DNA of 64,000 bases from Bryoerythrophyllum caledonicum (lineage: Eukaryota; Streptophyta; Bryopsida; Pottiales; Pottiaceae), in contig OZ020525.1 in the NCBI GenBank assembly GCA_963971425.1, positions 19,970,187 to 20,034,186 on the forward strand, read 5' to 3'. The notes under the pieces were generated by a model. It was given only the letters and a program-made list of their open reading frames with translations, was not told the DNA's origin and did not search any database. Shown piece after piece: positions 1 to 10,940 of the stretch (positions are counted from its first letter, which is position 1; every line of letters starts with the position of its first letter). Made by a program: the position numbers and the translations under genes.

Positions 1-1462
1 TGCACGGATGCGCTCGCTCCGCCAGTCTTCCAGGTAACGCACCCTGGGAGTTGAGGGTGGCCGTTGCTTTGTGGGTTTGTCGAACATTGGTGATGTTTAG
101 TATGAGAGTCAGCCAAATTATGTGAGCCAACCACAAGCGCTTCGATTACCTTGTGCTTGTCATCCAAATTCGATAGTCAGTGAGAAAACAACCGATGTTT
201 GAGCCCAGCACTGTTCATTGTTCTTATGGTGCTTGGTGGATTTGAAGAAGTTCTTATGGTATGTTCGCTGCTGTGATTGGGGGTGGCCATTGGTTTGTGT
301 AATTTCTTATGGGTTTGTCGAACATTGCGTGTTTCTCTTAAAATTCAATCGATGATTCCATGATGTTTAGGTTGAATTTCCAGCCAAATCATGTGAGCCA
401 ACCACAAGCGCTTCGATTACCTTGTGCTTATCGTCTACTCTTCAAACCTTAATAATCCATGTCCGATAATCATTCAGAAAAACCGATGTTTGAACCTTAG
501 CATCGTTCATTGTTCTTATGGTGCTTGCTGAATTTGAAGATGTTCTTATGGTATGTGAGTGAGGTGCCATTTTGTGAGTGATAGGTCTATGTGTGATTCT
601 TAAGGTTTGATAATGTGTGAACCCCACCATCATTCATTCTTCTTATGATGCTTGCTGAAGCTTGAACAGGTTGGATATGGTACGTTTGCTGCTGTAGTTC
701 AGATGCCATGTTTTAAGGTTTGGTTTTGGGTAACCCTAAATTGTGAGGAGTGGTTGAATTCAGTGCCAGAATGGTCACACAGCGTGCGCAGCGTGTTGCA
801 AGAGGATAAGGAAGGGATGTCCTTCGTGCTCGAAACCGATCGGCAACAACCGCAACATTGCCGTGGAGAAGATCATCGAGAGCCTGCTGGTGAGCTGCAA
901 GTACGCGCACCAGGGCTGCACCGACATGCAAAAGTACAACAAGCGCAAGGAGCACGAGGATCTGTGCCGCTTCCGCCCCTGTCAGTGCCCCTTCCCAAGC
1001 TGCCTGCACGAGAGCCCAAAGCACACGCTGGCACGCCACATCGCCGAGAAGCACAACGTGCAGCTACTGCAGCGGCGAGACTCCTCCAGCATCGCCTTCA
1101 CCATGGATTCCACGGACCGCTTCGTGCTCGTGGAGGGCGACAACCCGGGGGAGGTCTTCCTGTTGCACCACGAGGTGAGGAAGGCCCTCGGCGACGTGTT
1201 CTTCGTCACGTCTTTCTCCTCCTCGCCGGGCCAAGGAGGAATCTCGTACTACCTAACGGTGCAGGTCGAGAGCGAGACCAAGTTCTTCGCCATGGAGACG
1301 CTGGCGCATGACATTCAACGCGAGGCGGACTGGAAGCACGACTTCCTGCTCGTGCCGCAGAAGCCGAACTCCCCGGTGCTGCGTCAGTTCGCTGTGGAGC
1401 TGTGGCTCACTGATCAAGATGCCGGTGAGAGCTACGCCAGTGAAGATCTGGCGTCGGAGTAG
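1..1462 (+). CDS. SINA/SIAH-like RING E3 ubiquitin ligase, 3' part (two exons visible)
   Basis: Exons 1-33 and 764-1462 (stop TAG 1460-1462); the 5' part lies outside the window. Exon 1 ends ..APPVFQ followed by donor gtaacg at 34. The 730-bp phase-0 intron ends ttcag at 763. Joined, 243 residues are visible. Residues 1-33 hold most of a RING finger: C1, C12, H16, C19, C22, C30, C33, with CQNGHTAC across the splice and CPSC at the end. A SIAH-type zinc finger follows at about residues 45-100 (CKYAHQGC, then CQCPFPSC and two His), and then a divergent SINA substrate-binding beta-sandwich region to the C terminus. The family transfers ubiquitin to substrates as dimeric RING ligases; the sequence resembles the plant SINA-like 7/10 group more than canonical SIAH. 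Exons are GC-rich, unlike the AT-rich flanks. The upstream exon cannot be checked; the substrate is unknown. Confidence 0.85.
61..700 (+). repeat. diverged tandem repeat inside the SINA intron
   Basis: Two long copies (about 61-290 and 300-560) and a short third (about 615-700) share blocks such as gtgagccaaccacaagcgct, cttcgattaccttgtgctt, aaccgatgtttga and ttcttatggtgcttg in the same order. It is a roughly 240-bp tandem duplication within the intron and has no coding potential. Confidence 0.7.
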
Positions 1463-2674
1463 CACATACCTCATCACTTGTAAACTAACGCTGCAACATT
1501 GCTTGAGTAGAAGTTGTCCATAGATGTCACGCTGTAGAATTTCGTGGTGGAGACCATCAAGATAGGTCTGGGGTGCCTTGATGGAATTTAGGGGTTGGTT
1601 TGAGGGATGTTACGAATACTCGTAGAAGTTGTTCATGGTGTGAACATCAGGCAGAGGTAATTCAAAGCGCAGAGATGGCCGGAAGAGAAAGCCATTTAGT
1701 AGTGGAAACCATCAAGACCGGTCATTTGGGGCGTGTCGATGGATTGGTTTGAGGTGTGTTGTGAATACTCCTCTTTTTGGTCCTCTAAACGTGAAGGATC
1801 TGGTGACAGGTAGGATGTATACTCGCGTGTACATAGGTTGCTTACCATTGAATTCATACTGCAAGTGATTGGTACTTGCACATTAGAAGGTGATCATACT
1901 CTGCTTCTTCTAATTGCAGTTCCAACCTACACCACAATCACGGTCAGTTTATAATCTTCGTGTGAAGGTACTAGTAGTACCTATTTATGTCAGTTACAAC
2001 ACCTCTACCCTTTTCATTGTGCTTGTTTTCAGGAAGCATCAGTCTATGGTTCCTTCATGTCATCTACTCTTTGTCTCTACAAGGATTCAGATTTCAACTC
2101 CATCACGGTCCTTACTTCAGATCTGTCACTAACTTGCCCATCTTCCCTTCACACGAAAGGCAAATCTCTCATTCTGAGGTGCTGCTACCTAACGCAACTT
2201 CGAAAATCTCAACCAGTCAAAACCTTCAGTCTCAATGCAAAACAACTGAATGCGAAGCAACTCGTTGTCATCAAAAGGAAGAACACATGATCACACGCGA
2301 AAATCACATCACGTGAGCAAGACCAGGCTTCCCTGCTACCATAACTCGGATGAATCTAGTGTTCTACATGTATTTCTAGAAGAGGATCAGAATCTGCTAC
2401 TAATAATTCCACTAGTCAAGTCGATCCGAGTGCAGAAATCACAGATCAGCCCCGAGATAGTTCATGCCATGATCGATGACGAGCTGAAATGCACCTAATC
2501 TCCGCCTGCACAAGTGTTGAAATGATAAGCTAGAACATCGAGGACCGCAGGGAATGCGCTACAAGTGGACAGAAAGCTGTCGATCCGAGGCTTGCGAAAC
2601 CGAACCAACAGGAAGAAGAAACCGGCATCAACGGAGAGCTCATCGATCAACATTAGATCGATGCGATGAGACAC
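1463..2674. other. intergenic; partial tandem duplication, otherwise unrecognised
   Basis: The 3' flank of the SINA-like gene. A segment near 1508-1620 is repeated at about 1623-1790 (shared: accatcaaga, gatgga..ttggtttgag, gtgaatactc, tagaagttgt). The rest shows no convincing gene; short open frames here have no recognisable product. Confidence 0.5.
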
Positions 2675-2857
2675 CTAATCGCCGCCTCCACCACCACCAC
2701 CGCCGCCGCCGCCGCCGTCTCCATGGCCGCCACCGTCGTCGCCATGCCCGATTCCTCCGAAGCCGCGCCGCTTGCGCTTCTGCCCGCCCGCACAGAATGC
2801 CGTGGACAGCAGCACTGCCGCCGCTTGGAACACCGCCACTCCCACCAAGGGCAACAT
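2675..2857 (-). CDS. small hydrophobic/basic/glycine-rich protein (60 aa), paralogue of the 16980 and 40732 genes
   Basis: Single-exon frame of 60 codons. Residues 1-22 are hydrophobic (MLPLVGVAVFQAAAVLL, then STAFCA), fitting a signal peptide or membrane anchor. A basic stretch (GGQKRKRRG) follows, then a glycine/histidine/aspartate tail ending in a run of Gly. The same architecture and matching residues (MLPLV, Q.AA, L.STA.CA, KKxKRR-like block, Gly tail) recur in the two larger copies. Homology between three loci argues for a real gene family and against a chance frame in GGC-rich DNA. The function is unknown; a secreted or membrane-anchored glycine-rich peptide is an inference. A TATA-like ttataag lies about 45 bp upstream on the coding strand. 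The opposite-strand frames across this stretch are shadows. Confidence 0.5.
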   Translation of the reverse strand: MLPLVGVAVFQAAAVLLSTAFCAGGQKRKRRGFGGIGHGDDGGGHGDGGGGGGGGGGGGD

Positions 2858-3031
2858 GATGTCGATCGCTAGATGTGAGGATCTGAAGGTTTGCTCACTA
2901 GCTTATAAGTTTCTGGATCGATCGCTTATCTTCGTCTTTGTAAAGAGTAGTGATGTCGCACGTCTTTCGGAACCGGAACCTTGTAAGGAAATCCCTTCTG
3001 TCATTACCCCAACATCAAAAACAATACTGCA

Positions 3032-3143
3032 TTAACCCCTAAAGGACAATGGCATATTAGGGGAATCTCTACTCCATTGATTAAAAGCTGCTAAGATGAA
3101 CTTTGTGAGAATGGAACCGTAGGATCTACTTCTACCCGTACAA
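3032..3143. mobile_element. left end of a TTAA/CCCCTAAAGG-family element, interrupted
   Basis: TTAA followed by CCCCTAAAGGACAATGG at 3036 matches the terminal repeat of the complete element at 12898. The typical internal block with gtaggatct follows about 85 bp later (near 3118). No right end was found; another MITE starts at 3144. Confidence 0.5.
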
Positions 3144-3350
3144 AGTGGTCACTTTTGGTCACTACCTGCTCAACTAATTATTTTTCAGATCTAAGTGGTT
3201 TGGACACAATGAGTATCAATGGATATCACCTAGATATTTCATGGGTACCTCCTTGGCATCACATGGGTATCACCTAGACAAATCTCTTGAAATTTTCAAA
3301 AACTTTGGACATTCACCATTGTGAATTAATTATGTACAAAAGTGACCACT
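3144..3350. mobile_element. short inverted-repeat element (MITE-like, 207 bp)
   Basis: agtggtcacttttg at 3144-3157 is repeated exactly inverted (caaaagtgaccact) at 3337-3350. No coding potential and no clear target duplication. Confidence 0.45.
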
Positions 3351-3771
3351 ATGTCGTGTAAAGAAAGATCGATAACCACAAGAAATCAAGAGTCATAACC
3401 AACATCAGATAAACAAAAAACATACCCTGAAACAAGAATACGTAGTACACCCTCAAGTGCCCCCCTAGCGGATAAAGAGACCTTCTATCCAGCTATGACA
3501 ATACATTACTAAGAAGACTAAAGGCTACGATGATGTCATTGCAACAACTGTACGCATCTAGTCAAAGATGTCACCCATCGCCAAATCAATAAACATACAA
3601 AGAAGTATCAAAGAGAGGGTAGGCTGAGTGCAATGTGAGCCCCATCTTTATCGCCTTAGGCAACTATGTTGCTAATTCCGTGGTCAATCTTTACATTTCC
3701 AATCCCTGAATTGAAACCACGTCTTTCAACCGAATGGCAACGATTTACACAGAGACAAGTCCACAAGGAAA
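3351..3771. other. unrecognised stretch
   Basis: No gene, RNA or repeat recognised. It could be the 3' untranslated or terminal part of the minus-strand element that follows, but no terminal repeat could be paired. Confidence 0.3.
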
Positions 3772-4056
3772 TCAAGCCGTTTCATTGGGTGAAACGTGGT
3801 TGCAAGACCTCCGACAACAAGGGCACGTCCAATCCTCGGAAGGTAGAGTAGAAAGAGGTGGCGTCAAGCTAGCCATATGCCAACCACCTTGACAATGGCC
3901 ACAATACAACATGGTAGCCGTGCCCTTCTTCTCACCACAAATCAAACACGGAAGGCCATCTAGCATTACAACCATCTTTGGATGAACAGAGCCATCAATG
4001 GATAATCGTCGGAAGTCACGTGGATGTCTTTCGACTAAATCTGTATTGGATTGCAT
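3772..4056 (-). pseudogene. PHD-type zinc finger fragment
   Basis: An open frame of 94 codons contains CLICGEKKGTATMLYCGHC, then GGWHMASLTPPL and WTCPCC. This is the PHD order (C-x2-C, C-x2-C, W-H-x2-C, final C-x2-C), except that the Cys after WHM is Ser. PHD fingers read histone tails, so in this element the domain could have guided the protein to chromatin (inference). Between it and the methyltransferase (4060-4550) the frame is full of stops, but fragments such as LFFGLKRHATDELCAQRLFV remain readable. Confidence 0.7.
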
Positions 4057-4554
4057 GTATAGCTGTCCAAATCATAGAGGCAAAAGGCAAAACAACTACG
4101 ATAAAAACATATAAACGCTTGAACCCTCCGTGCCTCGGCACCGGTAAGATGTGGTCCCAAATCCAAAGGTGAGTCATCAAACTCCGTGGTCTCTTCTCCA
4201 CCGTAGGAGACTAACCGCTTACCGGTAGGACCGGTGATTGCTACTTAGTAGCAGAGAGGGCATTCATGTCCCCAGACTCCTCACTCACGGGATTCATCAA
4301 GATCTTGTATTGTGATGATAAAATTGGGAAAAGATATCCCAGGCATCTTCTTAGCCAAAGCCCTCGGCCAAGGCAACAAAGAGACGCTGAGCACAAAGCT
4401 CATCAGTTGCATGCCTCTTCAAACCAAAGAACAGTTTCGCTTCCTCAATCTCTGTAAGATGTGGTATTGCTGCCCCTTGACGATCAGAGTCTGCTCTCAG
4501 CAGGCGTGGATGGTCACACGAATGGTGCCGAACGGCAAAACATAGGCCAGAAAC

Positions 4555-5452
4555 TCAAACAACAGTGTTGAGGTCAATGGCTTGACCCAACAAGTAACGA
4601 CGTTGGCCCTCAAAGAGATCCGGTGCAGCGGTGGTGCCTTTTAAAAAGCCCATCGTCCGCTCCCTCTCATCGGCAGAAGGCTCTTTGTAAGTTTGGGAAG
4701 TAGATTCCTTAACCATGCCCGGAACGCGGGTCCTAACAGAAAAAGACTCTTGGTAGCACATAAATGGAGAAAATGCCCCCGTGTGAAATTAATGCGGTTC
4801 ACCATGGCCAATGGTGGCTCATCATCCTTGGTAACCTCCGTGGAAACGCCGTAGTCGTTGAAGATGTCATCAATATCACGGCGCACGGGCTGTTGCACTT
4901 AAGCAAGTGCAGAGGTAAGTGTTATCGATGAATGTTGGTTGAAATCCAACAAGGCGGATGGGCGTATGAGCCCAACGTTGTAGCATCGACAAATGTGGGA
5001 GGACCAAGACAGTGATTAATGTATGTTCATTCCTCATGCACCTTCGTCCGTGTACTCTCCAATGGGATTACATTCTAAAAAATACACTCCAATGACGTCG
5101 ATTGGTGAATAGTCCACCATTGGATGAGACTGAGCAAATCTGCAAAGATCCCCGACCGTGGATCATCTAAGCCACGTCCACTGCCCGCTCGTGAATGGCC
5201 TTGGTCTACGTGGCCTAACCGGTGGATATCATCCTCAGTGATCAACGTCACATCACGTTGCAACTTGCCAAAACACTCGCGAACGGCAAAAGGTCGTAAC
5301 TGCACTGGACACAACGCCAGAAGATGCTCAATGTGATGGTGAGCGGCACGGTTGGGTGCAAAGCGACTATCCAAGTGGATGTACCACCGTACCTTGAGCC
5401 CGGCCTCTAACACAGCAGCGAGCTTCGTATCGATACTGGAAAATAGCTCCAC
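4555..5452 (-). pseudogene. C5 cytosine DNA methyltransferase, catalytically dead remnant
   Basis: Landmarks appear in family order. Motif I: GITLVELFSSIDT near 5460, where the SAM-binding FxGxG pattern is degraded. The segment around motif IV: HVDQGHSRAGSGRGLDDPRS at about 5215-5158; GHSRAG and GLDDPRSG normally follow the catalytic Pro-Cys directly, but those residues are absent (junction near 5203/5204). Motif VI: the Glu of ENV is replaced by a TAG stop at 5075-5077, followed by the expected Asn-Val. A motif VIII-like block follows: VDATTLGSYAHPPCW, about 4990-4945. Motifs IX/X: EPSADERERTMGF and RRYLLGQAIDLNT at about 4690-4560. At least two frameshifts occur between 5075 and 4555. Intact family members methylate cytosine C5 in DNA through the Pro-Cys cysteine; this copy cannot. 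Confidence 0.8.
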
Positions 5453-5482
5453 AAGGGTAATACCCTCATCCGGTTGTCGCCA

Positions 5483-6458
5483 TTAAATAGTACAAGCTAC
5501 CAACGAAATAGGAGAGTCCACTGAAAGATGTGGAGCTTTAAGGGCGTCTGCAATCTTTCGACTACGTCGTGTAAGCTCCAACTGGGTCCTCCAAAGAGGA
5601 AGTGGATCCTTGCAATGATGTGCAAGGCCCTGTGCTGTTACGTACTCCCGTGTTTCAGCTCTTCCCAACATAAATGCATAAATTTCCATCAGGAGCGGAG
5701 AACCACATGGCAAAACAGATGCCAAAGCACTGCACTCAAACATAGTGCCCGCCGTGGAAGTCACCGTCTAACTGCAAAGACAACTGGAATGAGCTCCTTT
5801 CTGCCATCACCAGCTGACCACCGAGGCCTACTCCAGGTCTCTTCCGTCATGTTATCGATCCCAAAACCAAGTGGATAAAATGCATGTTGACGCACCAAGA
5901 TGACATAGTTGGTGGCACTAGTCACAGGGTACTAGAGAGATATGTGAGAGAACGATGGACCAGATCCGATGCCGAATATCAACTGAACTGGATGTGGGGT
6001 ATAACTCATGGCCTCCTTCGTGCCCCCCATCAATGTAACAATCGTAAATGAGCAAGGCTCGAGGTCCAAAGTACTTAGATCAACTGCTCGCCAACCATCA
6101 TTGGCTGGGCTCCGAAGTGCAATATGACACAAAGGGGGGTAGCTTGGGTGGGATTGCCATCCGTACGACCAACCACCATGATTGTGTCATCGTTCACCAA
6201 GCTTTTGACCTTTGGACGCACACTACGTTGCTTTCGTACTGACCAGGTCGCAACGTCAGACAAATTAACCACTCTTGAGATCATGGGCTGATCTCCGGAG
6301 GGCTGCTCCATAGGTGTGGAAGTGGCCTTGGCCTCAAACGCGGAAATAGCCTCCACCGCCATCTTGGCCCGCATAGCCACCAAATCTTTTTCAGAGGGTG
6401 GAGCCATCACTACTTGCGACACCTCTAATGATGGCATGAACACGTTGCCCTCCAACAT
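5483..6458 (-). pseudogene. linker / N-terminal extension of the methyltransferase protein (broken)
   Basis: Fragments at 6458-6075, 6132-5932 and 5764-5483 continue each other through frame changes (for example ..ATPLCVILHFGA in one frame and LRSPANDGWRAVDLSTLDL in the next near 6115). The sequence is protein-like but has no domain I can name; it sits between the Gag-like part and methyltransferase motif I. I infer that it belonged to the same polyprotein. Confidence 0.5.
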
Positions 6459-6949
6459 ACTACTTGCCTACAGGAATACATTTGATGGTTGAAAATCCGG
6501 TATTAGAAAGTCCACACTGGCAAACACTGGCAACTGCAATACCTTCTATGCTAAGGTGTATACAACATCTTTAGAGGTGGGAGTAACTAGTGGGACCTTG
6601 GTCAAACTAGTAGCGGTAGTAGAAGTGGCTGCATTCGCTAAAAGAAAGAGGTAGCCGGGACTGACTTATGTGGTCCGGCAAATCCGAGTGGCGTGGATGG
6701 CCACTACTTCCCCACACAAGGAGAAGGTGCCACCGCCTTTGCGATAGTCTGAGCAGAAGTGGCAACTACTGCCACCACTTCCCTTGAGGCGCCATTTAAG
6801 TAGCAATCTAGGGCTGAAGATGAGCTTTGACCCCTCACCGGAGGCCGTGTCTCTACCACTTGTCCCAAAGATGCCATCGCATTGATCTCAATTCTCCTTC
6901 AATTCCGCTAATTCGATCTGAAGTGTCTTCACGACATCCGATTTAACAT

Positions 6950-8070
6950 CTAAAGATCCTGGGTGCGAAGAGCAAAACATATCACATCACTGTGGCTAGT
7001 CTTGCCACAATGAGAACATGTCACCATCTTCTTTCCCTTGCCCCCTGCCTTCTCTACAGGCTTGGCCGCCTCGGTCTTGGGTTTGGCCTTCAGTGCCCCT
7101 ACTTCCTTCTTTTTTGGAACGATTTGGATCCGCCTTTCTATAATCAGCCTCTCCACAAGCCCAACAATGCACAACTTTTATAGGTTGTGCCTCTGCCAAG
7201 CTACCAGTAGCTGTAGCAAGCTTCGTTGTTTGGGAGCCTCCAACAGTGATGTGACCAAATCCATGGCCTCGCTCACGCTCGGCCCTCTAAGAAGCGCTTG
7301 TACCTCAGTCACCGCCTACACTATAGTGGCGTTCATGTGGTACCGAAAAAGAAGATGCGAACTAGTTAACTCTACCATCCGCTTATCTAGCTTTAAAATT
7401 AAGATCTTCACCAGCTAGCGCTTTGTGAACACATCACCAGCCTCCCTTGACAACCGCGTCAACCAGGTATACATACCTCATTCTCCTGACAGAAATTTTG
7501 GATGCGTTGCATCTGATCACGCCTGAATTCCATGTACTCCACCTCTAGATGTGCCATGAATTGCGGTAGAAGATCAAAGCCTGGCCGATTGCCAACATCC
7601 ACCAATAATGCATGTGTGGCTATGGCTAAACATGACATGGCCTCCATGCCAGACCGTGTGCCTACAATGGCAATACCCTTGCCTTTGGAGTCCTTACCTA
7701 GGAAACTTTCTTCCACCTTAAGCTCTTCGGTGGAAGGCAAGAGTTGGGCAATCGCACCCTCCTTGAGTGCAGTCATCAACTCCACACGCTAGCGCTAGTA
7801 CTTCTCGACAAGGCATAACTCTGCTTTGTAATGCGTGGTCCATTTCTTGTACGTCAGAACGGCCTCCAGCTCCAATTGTTGGGGCAACAACTAGAACGCA
7901 TACCTGTTGTTAATCGATGGCGTCTTGTTGCGTTTTTCCTTCATCGAGGTTTCGAATCGGAGCCGCCAATCGGGCAGGAAAATGCCTCCAATTGGTCTCG
8001 AGAACCTGTCTTGCACGACATGATGGAGATCGTCCTTCATGTTGTCAAACGTGTCCACGTCCCAGATCTA
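6950..8070 (-). pseudogene. Gag-like protein with two zinc knuckles (broken)
   Basis: Reading down from about 8070, an open stretch with WDVDTFDNMKDDLHHVVQD leads, through single stops near 7890 and 7795, into 7785-7459 (an acidic/Met-rich segment ending ..RRDQMQRIQNFCQENEV). The reading then changes frame to a basic, Lys/Pro-rich segment. Two CCHC knuckles follow. The first is HCWACGEADYRKADP at about 7165, whose His and last Cys are replaced by Tyr and Pro. The second, CSHCGKTSHSDVIC at about 6985, fits C-x2-C-x4-H-x4-C exactly. The layout is that of a capsid-nucleocapsid Gag protein that packages element RNA. It cannot be translated now without frameshifts. Confidence 0.6.
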
Positions 8071-10777
8071 AAGCCTACGATCAGTATCTAACGCCAAAAC
8101 TGGCTCAAAAGCCTCATTGCTATCTGACCTTGGCCCAAAGTCACTGTTGGAAGCCCTCTCCGAGTGATCTGGTGAAGGGGAGCGGTAATACTGACTCGGA
8201 GTATTCATTATTAAAAAAACCACCTGGGATCAATTGATGGGTTCTATTAAAGGATAAGGGTAGAAACGGGCAATCTGCAACTGCAAAAAACCACCAAACT
8301 TTGTAGTTCACCAGTCATCACCTTCAGCTAGCACAGGTCCAACCACAATCCTCTACATAGAAAGGTCTTCCGATCATGAACTTGACTTCACCCCTATGGT
8401 ACTCTATCACAATCTAGGGCAACAAGAATTGGGGCCACCAAAAAACACTAGCAACAAGCCCCCAACACGGGGGAGGTATCGCATAAGAATCCAAAAACTA
8501 AAATCAAATCCTCTCTTCTAACAACATAAAAGCGGTAAATAAAAAATGACTAGAGCCACTCGTACCGGCATGTAGTGGATGGTCACTAGTCGCAAAAACC
8601 TGCAATAATACAAAGGGAACATCCAAAGGTGTCTTTCCCCAAGTCTAAAACTATGGAAGTAGCGCTAATGCGGTCGCGGTGTTTAAAAACATAAGTCCTC
8701 CAAATGAAATTCACACATTGGGTGACAAACGTGCCAATATGCCAATTTAGCACTAAAATTGGACAAATGGCGGAATGCCCTAGCAGTAGGTGCAAATTTC
8801 ACTGACATCTGAGTTAAAATGCCCTTGCAAACTACCTCCAAAGTTTAGACACTAATCTTTTTTTATAATAAAAACCACATAAATATGTGATTGTTTTTGA
8901 CGTTTTGGAAACCAACAAATTTTTGTAGTACTAGTCTTAGATTTTCCTTGCAAAGTCAAATTTGCAATCAAAATCGCAAAATAACTAATTATGCAAAAGT
9001 TAAAAACTTGATGTTTGAGTCCAAAGATGTTCTGAAATTTGCTTCAAAATTGACACTATCAGGTTCGCGGCACGCAAAAGGTACCTTAATTGAATTGTGT
9101 CCCTGCCGCAAATGCATTCGACGCCCTTAGATCTCTTTTGACGGTTGGCCCGTTAAAGCCCACAAAGGCAACAACCTTCTACTACACCTGATGCTCCAAC
9201 TCTCGCAACCAGTTGTCGGATGTAGGCTAGGCTAGTATCCGGAATCGGATTGTCTCTTCCTCGCCTCCCTTTGCACTCATTGCGGGGTCCACGTCTTCCT
9301 TGCCCACGTGGCATGGCTCAACGACCGTCCACTTGCCCCAAGTCCCAATTACTGTCTTCACTCTCCTTGATTTTGTTGCCGTAAACTCTGCCTAGCTAGA
9401 TGACCCGATGACAACCTATGGCGGGCTTCTGATCAGGCCCAATTACAGGCATCAGTCCTTCGCGCCTCCGGGCCAACGCGTGTGGCTGTACACGTTTATT
9501 TTCCCTCAGCTTCCACGATTATGTGCCCTCAGCCATGGCGGCCCTTAAATGATATGAAAAATGAAGGGCGGCCGCTGATTGAATGTTACCAATGATGAAA
9601 AATTGGTATCTAGCTAAAATGGATGACGAGCTAGGCTTTCATTCTTTGATGCACTTCCAACATGTTGGCTCCTCCACATAAGAGACTCCAACTCCAGAAA
9701 CGACCTCCTCAAAAGCTCTTTAAAAATTTGCATGTACAACCTTGAGAGAGTCTATTTGATCTACCATAATTACTAACGTCGTAGGCATCAACCAAATCAT
9801 GGTATTGAACCTCTTATACAACTAGAAAAAGAGTGGTCTTTGTCAAATGAATAATTAGTAAATGAAAAGTGTAGTCAAGCGTTTCGCACTCCACAATCTT
9901 GACTTGACAAAGATGTCAAGTCAAGGACGTGTGCGGCGCTATACGCACACACACACAATCCTAAGTGGATGAAAATCATCAATGGATGAATGCGGTGTGC
10001 CGCCGTAACTCCTAAATCTGTAGATTAGTAAAAAACTAGTCTTCGCTAAATATTACGATATGGAGAGGCCCTTGATGCCACGTCCCATGACACCTGTGTA
10101 GGATATACCTACATGAGATGATGTGGTGAAATATTTTGTGAATTTTGACCTTAAAATTGGAAGATAATGGCAATCAAAGTGGAAAAAAAAATTGTACCTC
10201 AAACAAACACTTGTTCCTTCAGGGATTAATCCTTTGAAATCGACATGCCCCATAGGTGGTCACTTTTGAAGTGAATTGCCAGTAGCTTTACCGATAGTTC
10301 ATTGCTACTTGATCCATGAACTCCATTAACTTGCGTGAATTTGAGTGCTATTGACGAATGCAATGAGACATTGTGCCGTAGTCAAACGGATTTGCAAGAA
10401 AGGAGAATTTTGGTGTAGGTCAAACGATATTTCCATCATATTTCCATGTAGAAAGCACTCTCCCAATTTGTGGTTGTTGACTTTCATAAGTGGGCCATCC
10501 ACATGCATCATATGTGGACAAGTTTTCATGACCCACCAAGGGAATCCCGCATTGGACCATTGGCACTTTGAGGAAAGGCGGCATAGATCATAGACCAATA
10601 TATCGTTGTCCCTAAATGTTTAAAGCCTACAAGCTCACGAGGCCATAGAGAATCTATGAGCGAAATAGATTTTGTTGAACATCATCTACATAGAGGTACA
10701 TTTCATTGCAAACCTAATTCACAGAAATCACCGTAGTTTGCCAATGTTTGCATCAATTTTAATAGCGTTGGTCGTGG
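8071..10777. other. unrecognised, AT-rich with a more GC-rich patch at 9100-9560
   Basis: No gene, RNA or transposon was recognised. The patch near 9100-9560 (contains cccacgtggc at 9303-9312) has no long frame. A short CA run lies near 9943-9956. Minus-strand frames at 10053-10598 have no recognisable product. Confidence 0.3.
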
Positions 10778-10940
10778 TAGGTGCTCATCTTGCCACGCCT
10801 CTAAAGTCTCTATAAATTTTTTTTGGAGGTGGCTTATGGCGTTTGCTATAGAGATCAACGTGGCCAAGCGAATCAAAGCTAGACCTTAGGTCTTACAAGG
10901 TCAAATTGAAATCTATATTCTACTAATAGCTTCCAAAATT
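10778..10940 (+). repeat. 163-bp direct repeat, left copy, abutting the Tc1-like element
   Basis: Starts taggtgctcatc, ends cttccaaaatt; the right copy is 12584-12746, the same length, with roughly ten substitutions. It ends exactly where the left terminal repeat of the Tc1-like element begins. Confidence 0.85.

Larger units (their letters stand above)
3772..8070 (-). mobile_element. decayed retroelement-type unit: Gag/zinc knuckle - C5 DNA methyltransferase - PHD finger
   Basis: Minus-strand coding remnants run through about 4.3 kb in a consistent order: a Gag-like segment, two CCHC knuckles, a long linker, a complete set of C5-methyltransferase landmarks and a PHD-type finger. They are broken by many frameshifts and stops. 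Knuckles of the CCHC type are the signature of retroelement nucleocapsid. No protease, reverse transcriptase or integrase was recognised on either side, and no LTR pair could be found by eye. It is therefore either a non-autonomous derivative or an element whose pol is missing. Retrotransposon-borne DNA methyltransferases are known from dinoflagellates and charophyte algae (established precedent). Assignment to that class here is inference from the Gag-type knuckles. A decayed host gene is the alternative. Confidence 0.65.

Noticed and set aside
652-1311. 219-codon plus-strand frame across the SINA-like exon
   Set aside because: Shadow frame of the GC-rich exon; the frame giving RING and SIAH zinc-finger motifs is the one joined 33 to 764.
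3772-8070. Host DNA methyltransferase gene with introns instead of frameshifts
   Set aside because: Frame changes do not coincide with GT-AG borders, an active-site codon is a stop, and the upstream part is Gag-like with zinc knuckles; not fully excluded.
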